Assembly: GCA_032054765.1 (NCBI GenBank) | Contig: DAMBSC010000003.1 | Span: 310,001-374,000, forward strand | Reading direction: 5' to 3' | Length of the DNA: 64,000 nt | From: DFXE01 sp032054765 | GTDB taxonomy: Bacteria > Bacteroidota > Bacteroidia > Bacteroidales > Tannerellaceae | Shown: one piece after another, positions 1 through 6,496 of the stretch | Layout: the number at the start of each line of letters is the position of its first letter | How positions within the stretch are numbered: the first letter of the stretch is position 1 | The notes under the pieces: model-generated | What the model saw: the letters and a program-made list of their open reading frames with translations, nothing else | The model's database searches: none | What the model was told of the DNA's origin: nothing | Program-made: the position numbers and the translations under genes

Positions 1-104
1 ACATTTCCATCCCATCTAAGTTGTTCTAAATGGTCAATACAAGATTGTTCAGTCGGAAATGATTCCAATAACTCTGGTATTGATTTAAAGTCTTTATTGA
101 TCAT
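1..104 (-). CDS. IS1595-family transposase, N-terminal fragment (cut by window edge)
   Basis: Reading leftward from an ATG at 104, the frame stays open to the window edge and gives 34 residues. It runs through a leader with PELLESFPTEQ and then the QLRWDG motif. This resembles the start of IS1595/ISXO2-type transposases, where an LxxxFxTExxC...L...RW(D/N)G segment precedes a zinc ribbon. The catalytic DDE part lies outside the window. A TATATTTG promoter box on the minus strand at 125-132 sits about 20 bp upstream, which supports this start. The family call rests on N-terminal similarity only. Confidence 0.65.
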   Translation of the reverse strand, partial: MINKDFKSIPELLESFPTEQSCIDHLEQLRWDGN

Positions 105-124
105 ACTGATTGATTTATTTCAAG

Positions 125-132
125 CAAATATA
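125..132 (-). promoter_or_regulatory. Bacteroidetes -7 promoter box for the transposase
   Basis: Minus-strand TATATTTG followed by C fits the Bacteroidetes consensus TAnnTTTG. It lies about 20 bp upstream of the ATG at 104. Confidence 0.45.
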
Positions 133-205
133 AGAATAAATTTACATAAAAAGAAAAATATTGTGTATATATGTTCTAATTATTATTCTGTATATGTTTT
201 AAGCA

Positions 206-661
206 TTACTTGATAGGCTCAATTTTTACCTCAATGTGTATTTTAGTTGTACCTTTTACGGTTTTAGAAATCATAATAATATTAAGACCATTCCTGTACA
301 AATAAGTTGATTCGATTGTTTGGTTTTTATTGTCTAAATTATATTTTATCATATTCTTATCCTTTGTAAATTTATCAAATAAAGGAAGAATTACATTTTG
401 ATCTCCTATTATATGAGCATTGGTTACTCCTGCGGAATTATGTACAAGATACATGTAATCCTTTGTTAAACTTTTTACACTAACGACTTGAAATAATTCA
501 TCTTTTACATATATATTCTCGCATTTAAAACTATCATCCTCTTTATGTAATTGGTGCAGTTGTTGCACTGTCTTTCCTATTTGAAAAAATCTTTCTGTTT
601 CTTGCGCATAATTAATTGTGGTTTTGCATAAAAGTAAAATAAATAGAACTATTTGTTTCAT
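206..661 (-). CDS. Hypothetical secreted protein
   Basis: A 151-residue protein. The first ~19 residues (MKQIVLFILLLC...INYAQ) form a Sec signal peptide ending in an A-Q type signal peptidase I site, so it is probably periplasmic or exported. The remaining ~130 residues mix charged and beta-forming stretches with no motif I recognise. The single Cys of the mature part is near residue 47. It stands alone, in the same orientation as the transposase fragment downstream and the RNA element upstream. Function unknown. Confidence 0.7.
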   Translation of the reverse strand: MKQIVLFILLLCKTTINYAQETERFFQIGKTVQQLHQLHKEDDSFKCENIYVKDELFQVVSVKSLTKDYMYLVHNSAGVTNAHIIGDQNVILPLFDKFTKDKNMIKYNLDNKNQTIESTYLYRNGLNIIMISKTVKGTTKIHIEVKIEPIK

Positions 662-701
662 TTCTTTAATATTGGTCTTCTGTTCCCTTGGAAGATTATT
701 T

Positions 702-881
702 AAAAAAAGAAAGCGTGGGACTCCAAATCTATTTTACTCTGAGGCACTGGTATACCTTAATGCACAAACAAACTTGTAGCCCACGCCTATACTGGCGCGA
801 GCGTCAAGCCTATTTTTGAGTGCATTAAAAATTACCAGTTTTTCAGAGTCTCAAAAATATCTGACGCTTTCGGATTATCTT
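702..881 (-). ncRNA. Structured RNA element, copy 1 (novel family candidate)
   Basis: On the minus strand a TATCTTTG box (889-896) predicts a start near 881. The transcript then reads GAAAGCGT (871-864) and ends ACGCTTTC (716-709), followed by a T-run (708-702) like an intrinsic terminator. Inside, nested perfect stems pair ACTCTGA/TCAGAGT, ACTGGTA/TACCAGT and TTAATGCAC/GTGCATTAA, closing on an apical hairpin with CTTG/CAAG and GCC/GGC. The motif GGCGTGGGCTAC and the 3' end CCCACGCTTT are shared with copy 2 at 2400-2657, while the intervening stems differ in sequence but keep their pairing. No open frame of note is present. This also accounts for the gene-free stretch 662-1005. Confidence 0.6.
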
Positions 882-888
882 ATTATCG

Positions 889-896
889 CAAAGATA
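889..896 (-). promoter_or_regulatory. -7 promoter box for RNA copy 1
   Basis: Minus-strand TATCTTTG followed by CG matches TAnnTTTG and lies about 18 nt before the outer stem of the RNA element. Confidence 0.5.
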
Positions 897-1005
897 TAAA
901 ACCATAAATACAAATACTGATTAAAATGTATTAATTTGTTTTAAAATTAAGTGACGGCATTATTTGTTTGATAGCTTTGTGATGGCTAATATTTAAGTCA
1001 AACAC

Positions 1006-1380
1006 ATGGATACTCTTAAGTTTTTAGAATTTAAAAAAAGTAGAGATTTTACACTAGATTATCAAGCTTCTCAAGATGATTTTTACTGTCGTATGGATAG
1101 TTATAAATTTGACAACCCAAAAGGATTGACTTTTGAGATATGCACTGTAGTTAATATCTCAACACCCAAAGAGGTTTTTTATGCGGTATCTTCTACATTT
1201 TATCTTATACAATCCATGTATGTAGATGAAGAATTTTTATCTCTTTGTAAAAAACTGATGCAATCACATCTGAAGAGGCAAGCTGACTATATCCACTGCA
1301 AAACTGGTAATGCCATTGACACAGTTATTTTTTTGGAAGAAAGCGAACGAAAGATAAGTTCTTTATTTCATAAGACTTGA
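1006..1380 (+). CDS. Hypothetical protein
   Basis: A 124-residue soluble protein, slightly acidic, with no signal peptide or membrane segment. It starts at ATG 1006. It is rich in aromatic residues (FYCRMDSYKF, FYAVSSTFYL) and the C-terminal half looks alpha-helical. No family recognised. Its 3' end overlaps the convergent gene at 1368-1619 by 13 bp, which suggests the two ORFs are compactly arranged rather than decayed. Confidence 0.6.
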   Translation: MDTLKFLEFKKSRDFTLDYQASQDDFYCRMDSYKFDNPKGLTFEICTVVNISTPKEVFYAVSSTFYLIQSMYVDEEFLSLCKKLMQSHLKRQADYIHCKTGNAIDTVIFLEESERKISSLFHKT

Positions 1381-1619
1381 TTTTTACTATCTAACCATTC
1401 ACCTTCTATTTTCCGGTACTCTTCTCTTGTTGCTCTCTTCCCTTTGATAAAAAACATCGGCTCGTCTAAGCCTGTACTTATGGTAGAATAGAACTCCTTA
1501 GTTCTTATTTTATCAAAAATATCTGGATCAAAAACTTCATACTGAAATTTAAGAGCTTCTAATTCTTTATTTGATAAACCAAATTCTTTTTTTATTTTGC
1601 TATAGTCTATTTTTTTCAT
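1368..1619 (-). CDS. Hypothetical small protein
   Basis: An 83-residue, lysine- and glutamate-rich protein beginning MKKIDYSKIKKEFGLSNKE. The N-terminal ~30 residues could be a short helical DNA- or protein-binding segment; no HTH is clear enough to call. It converges on and overlaps the 1006-1380 gene. An intrinsic-terminator-like hairpin on the same strand lies just upstream (1641-1672). Function unknown. Confidence 0.5.
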   Translation of the reverse strand: MKKIDYSKIKKEFGLSNKELEALKFQYEVFDPDIFDKIRTKEFYSTISTGLDEPMFFIKGKRATREEYRKIEGEWLDSKNQVL

Positions 1620-1638
1620 AAGTTTAAATCTTAAAATA

Positions 1639-1672
1639 AAAAAATCCCCACACCGAAATGCAGGGATTAAAA
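1639..1672 (-). terminator. Intrinsic terminator-like hairpin
   Basis: Minus strand: AATCCC...GGGATT stem followed by a run of seven T. It lies upstream of the 1368-1619 gene, so it would stop leftward transcription before that gene or act as an attenuator. Confidence 0.45.
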
Positions 1673-1745
1673 AGTTGGTAATTGTATACTTAAATTTTTA
1701 TTAGTGTAAAATAGTGATTAATTGCCTCAACTAAATTATACGCTT

Positions 1746-2198
1746 ATGAAGACATTACAAGCTTGTGAGGTTAAATTGACCTATCAATCAAAGGTTAAAG
1801 CATCTGAAAGGGTGCAAATCAAATGTTCTAAGGATATTTACAACTTCCTGATTGAATCAGTATTTGACAGGAGTACAATAGAACACCATGAATCATTAAA
1901 TGTTATCCTGTTAAACAAGGCAGGAAAAGTATTAGGTGTGCATACTGTTTCTATTGGTGGAACAGGTGAATGTTCAGTAGATATTAAGATTATCATGCAA
2001 TCAGCTATTTTAAGCAATGCAACAGGTATTATTTTGAGCCATAACCACCCAAGTGGAAACTTAAAACCTTCTACGCAGGATAATACTTTGACTCAGAAAG
2101 TATCTAAGGTCTGCAAACTTATGGAGATAAAGTTGTTAGATCATATTATTGTAACAACAGAAGGTTATTATAGCTATGCAGATGAAGGAGTTATTTAA
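1746..2198 (+). CDS. RadC-like JAB/MPN-domain protein
   Basis: About 150 residues matching the RadC (DUF2466) MPN/JAMM fold. The metal-binding signature is plain: SHNHPSGNLKPSTQD (His-x-His-x7-10-Asp), with an upstream Glu in the N-terminal strand region. A TTG at 1722 is in frame, but ATG 1746 (MKTLQACEVKLTYQ) is the better start. It lacks the N-terminal helix-hairpin-helix domain of full-length RadC (~220 aa), the short form typical of mobile elements and genomic islands. Biochemical role of RadC is unsettled, so only the fold is asserted. A 43-residue membrane protein follows 12 bp downstream. Confidence 0.85.
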   Translation: MKTLQACEVKLTYQSKVKASERVQIKCSKDIYNFLIESVFDRSTIEHHESLNVILLNKAGKVLGVHTVSIGGTGECSVDIKIIMQSAILSNATGIILSHNHPSGNLKPSTQDNTLTQKVSKVCKLMEIKLLDHIIVTTEGYYSYADEGVI

Positions 2199-2210
2199 AG
2201 TTGAAATGGT

Positions 2211-2342
2211 ATGAAAAGTTTCATTGCTGCGCTGATTGTTATAGGATTCCTATTCTTTATACATCCACCGTTTACGCTGTTCCTAATAATACTATTCCTT
2301 ATTTGCGCCAGTATTGGCAAGAAGAAAGGAAGGCGGTATTAA
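2211..2342 (+). CDS. Small hydrophobic membrane protein
   Basis: ATG 2211 opens a 43-codon frame that is nearly all hydrophobic: residues 4-18 and 21-36 form two likely membrane segments separated by HPP, followed by a strongly basic tail (KKKGRRY). It starts 12 bp after the RadC-like stop, suggesting one transcript. The hydrophobic-plus-basic layout is seen in small bacteriocin-, holin- and type I toxin-like peptides, but nothing here proves such a role. A TTG-initiated frame in another phase (2201-2398) covers the same DNA but has poor coding character. Confidence 0.5.
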   Translation: MKSFIAALIVIGFLFFIHPPFTLFLIILFLICASIGKKKGRRY

Positions 2343-2384
2343 ACCTTGTTATTGTTGAATTGAAACTAATTCAAACGCTTTCAC

Positions 2385-2392
2385 TATATTTG
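2385..2392 (+). promoter_or_regulatory. -7 promoter box for RNA copy 2
   Basis: TATATTTG followed by CA, preceded by GCTTTCAC. The same context (GCTTTCACTATATTTGCA) recurs at 3903-3920 ahead of the tRNA gene. Predicted start near 2400. Confidence 0.55.
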
Positions 2393-2399
2393 CAGTAAT

Positions 2400-2657
2400 T
2401 CTTAACAGCTAAAGTGTTAGCCAGTTGAGAAGGACTTATTAAGAAAGCGTTTATTGAAACTTTCTCCATCAATCGAATCTCGCAAATTTGACTAATAGCA
2501 CGGAGAAGGTAGCAACAAACGCTCACGTCTTGTTATATAACTATCTTTTATAGGTAGTCTATATACCTCATGGCGTGGGCTACTGTTGCTTACCTGTGCT
2601 ATGGGCTTTGCGAGAGCCTGATTGATGGGTAAGCGTAAATACAGTTCCCACGCTTTT
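2400..2657 (+). ncRNA. Structured RNA element, copy 2 (novel family candidate)
   Basis: The element runs from GAAAGCGT (2443-2450) to CCCACGCTTTT (2647-2657). Nested long-range stems pair CCATCAATC with GATTGATGG, TCTCGCAAA with TTTGCGAGA, ATAGCAC with GTGCTAT and GGTAGCAACA with TGTTGCTTACC, then close on a 9-bp apical stem (GCTCACGTC/GGCGTGGGC). GGCGTGGGCTAC and the CCCACGCTTT end are shared with copy 1. The 3' CCCACGC could pair either as part of the outer clamp or with internal GCGTGGG, so two folds are possible. A minus-strand reading frame across it looks accidental. Confidence 0.6.
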
Positions 2658-2709
2658 ACATTATAACCGTTTACCAATGGGAACAGGTAGGCATAAAGAT
2701 TATTTAATT

Positions 2710-3126
2710 ATGAAAGTAACAAGACTATTGTTTACATTATTTGCAATTCTATCATTAACCGCTTGCTCATCGGAAGAGAAAGACCCAGATGTTGATGATA
2801 CGATTCGTATTGCAGAAATTCTGCCACTTAAAAGCGGAACATTCTACTTTGGTAAAGTTTATACACAATTTGAGGACGAAATTGAGTTCGGAGAAAGGTA
2901 TTCTAATGGAAGTTTTACAATCTCTGCTGATTTTACAACCTTTCGGACTAAATATCCTAATGGAGATGATTTCAATACAACAAGTGCTACTATCTCAGGC
3001 AAAGAACTAATGTGGAATAGTGGCGAGTGGCTAAAGGGATATTTCGCTAAGACCACTAAAGGAGAAGAAGTGTTTGTAGTACTTTGGGTAGCAACAAACA
3101 CCGCAGAAATTCACTTTCTAAAGTAA
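2710..3126 (+). CDS. Hypothetical lipoprotein
   Basis: From ATG 2710, a 138-residue protein with a lipoprotein signal peptide (FAILSLTACSSEEKD; lipidated Cys at about residue 20). The acidic run after the Cys (SSEEKDPDVDD) is typical of exported surface lipoproteins in Bacteroidetes. The rest looks like a single all-beta domain. An upstream in-frame ATG at 2677 falls just after the RNA element and is less likely. Same strand as the next lipoprotein 31 bp later. Function unknown. Confidence 0.75.
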   Translation: MKVTRLLFTLFAILSLTACSSEEKDPDVDDTIRIAEILPLKSGTFYFGKVYTQFEDEIEFGERYSNGSFTISADFTTFRTKYPNGDDFNTTSATISGKELMWNSGEWLKGYFAKTTKGEEVFVVLWVATNTAEIHFLK

Positions 3127-3157
3127 TTGCCGTTCAAGTTCTTTAAAATATAATTAA

Positions 3158-3868
3158 ATGAAAAGATTAAACTTAATTCTGGCTATTATGATAGCCGTAA
3201 TGTGTTCATGCAGTAGTGAAGAAGACAATGGTGTTGATATTCCAAATGATGTGAACAAGCGAATTAAAAGTATTCACATGACTAATTCGCATTCTGCTGA
3301 TTTCAGCTATAGTGGTGACAAAATATCTAAGATAACAATCAAAAGTCTTACAGATTGGGACTATGGTAGTACTATGGTTATGTCATTCGAGTATCAAACG
3401 GATAAGGTAATTGAGACAGTTACAAATGATTTCTATCAAGACGGAATGAACTATACAAATACTTACAATATTGAAAATGGATTGACAAAGTCTATCTATA
3501 TGGACGGCTCGTTAATAGGGCGTTATGAGTACTCCTCTGGACTATTGACAAAGGTAGATGATGAACTAACATATTCGTATGATAAGAATGGAAGTATGAT
3601 AGCTTCTTCCACATTTGGTAACATTACTTTGTCTAAGTATGAGAACAAACAGCAGATGTGGTTATTATGGATTTATGATATGAATGCTCGTAATCTACGT
3701 TATTACTTAGGTGTGTTTGGTAAGCCTACAAAGTATCTGCCAGAAAGAGCAGGTTCTACTACATTTGCTTATTCTTTCGATAGTGACGGATATGTGAAGG
3801 AAATTAAGATAGATGAAGGTGGTGGTTATAATTGGACTGAAACGTACACTTACGAAACTATCCAATAG
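3158..3868 (+). CDS. Lipoprotein, DUF4595-like
   Basis: 236 residues with lipoprotein signal (AVMCSCSSEEDNG). The mature part consists of repeated short beta hairpins rich in Tyr, Ser and Gly (FSYSGDKISKITIK, YEYSSGLLTKVDDELTYSYDKNGSM), the YD-repeat-like pattern of Bacteroides DUF4595-type lipoproteins. Probably anchored to the outer membrane. It is the second of two tandem lipoprotein genes. The family assignment is by repeat pattern only. Confidence 0.65.
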   Translation: MKRLNLILAIMIAVMCSCSSEEDNGVDIPNDVNKRIKSIHMTNSHSADFSYSGDKISKITIKSLTDWDYGSTMVMSFEYQTDKVIETVTNDFYQDGMNYTNTYNIENGLTKSIYMDGSLIGRYEYSSGLLTKVDDELTYSYDKNGSMIASSTFGNITLSKYENKQQMWLLWIYDMNARNLRYYLGVFGKPTKYLPERAGSTTFAYSFDSDGYVKEIKIDEGGGYNWTETYTYETIQ

Positions 3869-3910
3869 AATTTAAAGGCAGCAGATGATTGATTCATTTG
3901 CTGCTTTCAC

Positions 3911-3918
3911 TATATTTG
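3911..3918 (+). promoter_or_regulatory. -7 promoter box upstream of the tRNA
   Basis: TATATTTG in the context CTTTCACTATATTTGCATT, about 85 bp before the tRNA. A perfect 7-bp hairpin (TCAACCA TAA TGGTTGA, 3984-4000) sits between this promoter and the tRNA 5' end. Confidence 0.45.
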
Positions 3919-4002
3919 CATTACGATAGATATTTAACTTAATTACAAACTCATTCTTGTTTGAGTCATCTGTCAACCGAAATGTCAACCATAATGGTTG
4001 AA

Positions 4003-4109
4003 GGTCGGGTAGCTCAGTTGGGTAGCCTACGAAAGCGAAGCTTTTGGAGGCGTAAGAGCTAAACAGCCTTCTAAGCTGTGGGTCTTGGGTTCGAATCCCA
4101 ACCTGATCA
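4003..4109 (+). tRNA. tRNA-Arg(UCU)-like gene with an extra hairpin in the D-loop
   Basis: Acceptor GGTCGGG (4003-4009) pairs throughout with CCTGATC (4102-4108) using two G-U wobbles; discriminator A at 4109; CCA not encoded. Anticodon stem ACAGC/GCTGT encloses loop CTTCTAA, anticodon TCT (4070-4072). T-arm is TTGGG-TTCGAAT-CCCAA. The D-stem GCTC (4012-4015) pairs with GAGC (4056-4059), leaving a ~40-nt loop in place of the usual 8-11. The insert itself folds: GCCT/AGGC closing GAAAGC-GAA-GCTTTT. Total 107 nt against the normal ~75. It may be a functional variant, a split or processed tRNA, or an inactive copy. Confidence 0.75.
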
Positions 4110-4118
4110 CGTGGTGGA

Positions 4119-4150
4119 GTCGCTTACATAGCGACTTTTCTTTTTTTATA
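4119..4150 (+). terminator. Intrinsic terminator after the tRNA
   Basis: Perfect 7-bp stem AGTCGCT/AGCGACT with a TACAT loop, followed by TTTTC and a seven-T run. It directly follows the tRNA, showing that the tRNA region is transcribed rightward as a unit. Confidence 0.8.
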
Positions 4151-4234
4151 TTTACTTGCATAACAATCATTACTGAAGAACCGCCCTACTTTCACAAGCA
4201 AGACGGTTCCTAAAACTAATATTAAACCTATAAA

Positions 4235-4765
4235 TCATGAAAAACCAACGAATCTTTTTGCCTTATAAATAATAAAGATTACAAAGAGTGAACCTAATAC
4301 CCACCATATCCATGTAGGGAATGGCCGGTTATTCTTTTTAATATCTTCTTTTATTTCTTCATCCAATATTTGAGTTTCGGTTTGTGTGGTAACCCGATTA
4401 ATATGTATGTTGCTTGAATCTGATTTACTGCTATTAATCTCGACCTCATTGGTCAAATCAATGGTAGTTTCCCGCTCCACATATTGATTACCTAAACTAT
4501 CCGGACGAGAGAAATCTTTTATTGTGATCAAAGCTCTTAATTTCTCATGCCTGAGGATATCTTCAACTGATAAACGGTCTATATGCAAATAAAGACTATC
4601 AGTATAGATATACTCCGTATTGTAAAGCCTTTTAATTTCCGTACTCTTTTGGGATGTACCACATGAAACAAAGAACCGACATAAAAGTAGTATGCTGATC
4701 CAAACCAAAACCTGTTCTAACGTATTCAAAGGTTCTGAATTTCTATGCTGCGACTCCCTTGGCAT
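4235..4765 (-). CDS. Unimolecular spanin-like lysis lipoprotein
   Basis: Starting at ATG 4765 (MPRESQHRN), 176 residues. A hydrophobic segment ends in a lipobox (residues ~20-36, RFFVSC-GTS), then ~110 residues of charged, partly helical linker, then a C-terminal transmembrane segment (TWIWWVLGSLFVIFIIYKA). An outer-membrane lipid anchor plus a C-terminal inner-membrane anchor in one chain is the layout of u-spanins such as T1 gp11, which fuse inner and outer membranes at the end of phage lysis. It is the last gene of a holin-like/endolysin/spanin cassette and overlaps the endolysin by 23 bp. A longer frame from 4969 is less likely. Confidence 0.7.
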   Translation of the reverse strand: MPRESQHRNSEPLNTLEQVLVWISILLLCRFFVSCGTSQKSTEIKRLYNTEYIYTDSLYLHIDRLSVEDILRHEKLRALITIKDFSRPDSLGNQYVERETTIDLTNEVEINSSKSDSSNIHINRVTTQTETQILDEEIKEDIKKNNRPFPTWIWWVLGSLFVIFIIYKAKRFVGFS

Positions 4766-5156
4766 ATAATATTTGTTTTCTGTTTTTACCTTCTGAATAA
4801 CTGATATGTACGAATGTCGGATAAAGGATAATCTGATCAAATTCGATACCCATCTTGAGGATAGCATTAAATAACTCACGGGCGCGAATACCTGTAGCGT
4901 AGATATCGGCCGCTTCCCCTTTAACATGTTGGGAAGTAGCAACACCGCCGACAGCTTGATTGAGTTCAATACAACGGAAACCGGAGTTAATATGTATGGA
5001 TTTACCTATACTGTCTCTAACCGGCTGTAATACCTTTTCTGCAAGTCTCTTTATAGAACTCACTTCCTTTTCACCAGGTATATTTTTTATACCTTTCTTA
5101 TCTGCTGTCTGAGATCGGGTGAATTCATCCAATGTGAAGTTATTTGTCAGTTTCAT
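4743..5156 (-). CDS. Phage endolysin, peptidase M15 family
   Basis: 137 residues of the Peptidase_M15_3 fold (D-alanyl-D-alanine carboxypeptidase/endopeptidase-like). Zinc-ligand pattern is visible as SQHVKGEAADI (His-x6-Asp) and the later VHIS histidine; SGFRC precedes it as in the family. No signal peptide, so it depends on a holin for export. It sits between the holin-like protein (17-bp overlap) and the spanin, a standard lysis order. Substrate is presumably peptidoglycan peptide cross-links. Confidence 0.85.
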   Translation of the reverse strand: MKLTNNFTLDEFTRSQTADKKGIKNIPGEKEVSSIKRLAEKVLQPVRDSIGKSIHINSGFRCIELNQAVGGVATSQHVKGEAADIYATGIRARELFNAILKMGIEFDQIILYPTFVHISYSEGKNRKQILYAKGVAA

Positions 5157-5520
5157 GTTCTAAATTATTAGTATATTCCTCTTCTAACTCTCTTTGTCTT
5201 TTCAATACGGGACAGTTATCACTATGTTCACAATTGTGTGCCCTCGAAATACAGCTTTTTAGTTTATAACGTTTAGTCTCTGAGATTTCCAGTTCTTTCT
5301 TTCCCTGCCGTTTTTCTTCCTCGCTTTTACCTAAATCTTTATAAAGTTGATCAATACGTACATTCAGGTGTTCAATCTCTTTCTTCATAAACTCAAAATC
5401 AGCCATATTCGCCTCTGCTTCCTTAATGCGCTTATTAGGCTTCAAGAAAATAAACTGACTTATTACAGAGATTAATCCTCCCGCCCCAATAGCCACTATC
5501 CATTGTATTACTTCCCACAT
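5140..5520 (-). CDS. Holin-like membrane protein
   Basis: 126 residues: one N-terminal membrane segment (residues ~3-27, MWEVIQWIVAIGAGGLISVISQF), then a long coiled coil (~30-85), then a Cys-rich tail with CISRAHNCEHSDNCPVLKRQ that could bind metal or form disulfides. Size, single membrane segment and position directly before the endolysin point to a holin or a XhlA-like accessory. The pore function is inferred from context, not from a conserved motif. Confidence 0.55.
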   Translation of the reverse strand: MWEVIQWIVAIGAGGLISVISQFIFLKPNKRIKEAEANMADFEFMKKEIEHLNVRIDQLYKDLGKSEEEKRQGKKELEISETKRYKLKSCISRAHNCEHSDNCPVLKRQRELEEEYTNNLEHETDK

Positions 5521-5675
5521 AATTTATAATTTCCAATCATATTAAACCATACACAAAAACAACACTGCCGGAACAGGTAGAAAGTAAACTCTCAGACCAT
5601 CTTATCCTAACATAGGTTTTTGTATAAAATATAAAACAGGGAAGTTTTTTGTTGTTAGAGATAAGTTTGATAAAG

Positions 5676-5703
5676 AAAAACCCAGGTCATTTTCATGCCT
5701 GGG
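5676..5703 (-). terminator. Terminator after the glycine-rich fibre gene
   Basis: Minus strand CCCAGG...CCTGGG stem with an 11-nt loop, followed by TTTTTC. It separates the receptor-binding genes from the lysis cassette. Confidence 0.65.
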
Positions 5704-5725
5704 AGTCTTCGTATTTGTTAAAATC

Positions 5726-6496
5726 TTATTCTATCTTCCAATATCTAACCATAACTTTGCCATCACCTCCTTTGCCACCAGTAGAAGAGTTGGCTGTTCC
5801 ACCACCGCCACCGCCATAGCCGCCACCGCCTCTACCAATTTTGGATTCCCCTGATCCTTCTGAATAATTAGAAAGGCCACCGGTTTGTAATGATCTACCA
5901 GAGCTTCCTCCGCCTGCATTTATTGGCCCATTAGGATCGCCGAAATCGCGGGTAGTATATCCTTGCCCTTTTCCATTTCTAGCCCCATCTGCGTATTTCC
6001 AATCCCCTTTAGCATATCCGTTTGGATTATAACCATCGCTCCCATCTGATCCAGCGTATATACCAATATTAGGTAGATCGGCAGCTCCGGCTGACCCTCC
6101 ATCTCCGCCCATATACCCCAGTCCGTTTGGTTTATATATAAACCCACCATCGGCTCTGTAGTTTTCGTTCTTAAACTGAGAATATCCACCATTACCAGCA
6201 AGGCTATTCTGTCCTTCTCCACCAGCACCTACTATAATTTCTATGGATTCTCCTGGCCTGACCGGTATAGCATTACCATGCTTGACTCCAATATTATCTG
6301 CTTTAAAGGTTTTAGTATATCCTCCGCCCCCACCGGCGCCATTACATCCCCCTGAGCCTCCTCCTACTAAGAATACATCCACTTCATATACATGATCAGG
6401 CACTACAAACGTATATGTTCCCGCTGGATAATAAAGATCTGTTACCAGTGATTTTGTTAGGATCTCACGTCCTCCTTTACATTGCACACTTATCAT
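5726..6496 (-). CDS. Glycine-rich tail fibre tip/adhesin
   Basis: 256 residues. A ~45-residue beta start (SLVTDLYYPAGTYTFVVPDHVYEVDVFLVGGG) leads into long glycine-rich loops (GGSGGCNGAGGGGGY, GRGGGGYGGGGGG) and closes with KVMVRYWKIE. This matches the glycine-rich fibre-tip domains that form polyglycine-II bundles in phage adhesins. It overlaps the upstream fibre gene by 4 bp and is the tip of cassette B (8462 to 5726). It probably binds a host surface glycan or protein. Confidence 0.7.
   Translation of the reverse strand: MISVQCKGGREILTKSLVTDLYYPAGTYTFVVPDHVYEVDVFLVGGGSGGCNGAGGGGGYTKTFKADNIGVKHGNAIPVRPGESIEIIVGAGGEGQNSLAGNGGYSQFKNENYRADGGFIYKPNGLGYMGGDGGSAGAADLPNIGIYAGSDGSDGYNPNGYAKGDWKYADGARNGKGQGYTTRDFGDPNGPINAGGGSSGRSLQTGGLSNYSEGSGESKIGRGGGGYGGGGGGTANSSTGGKGGDGKVMVRYWKIE

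Noticed and set aside
2201..2398. 65-codon frame from a TTG
   Set aside because: A 43-codon ATG frame in another phase over the same DNA has clear membrane-protein character; this one does not.
702..2657. Retron or diversity-generating system
   Set aside because: Structured RNAs resemble a retron in outline, but no reverse transcriptase or variable/template repeat is in the window.
2492..2677. Minus-strand frame across RNA copy 2
   Set aside because: It arises from the stem sequences; paired covariation with copy 1 fits RNA better than protein.
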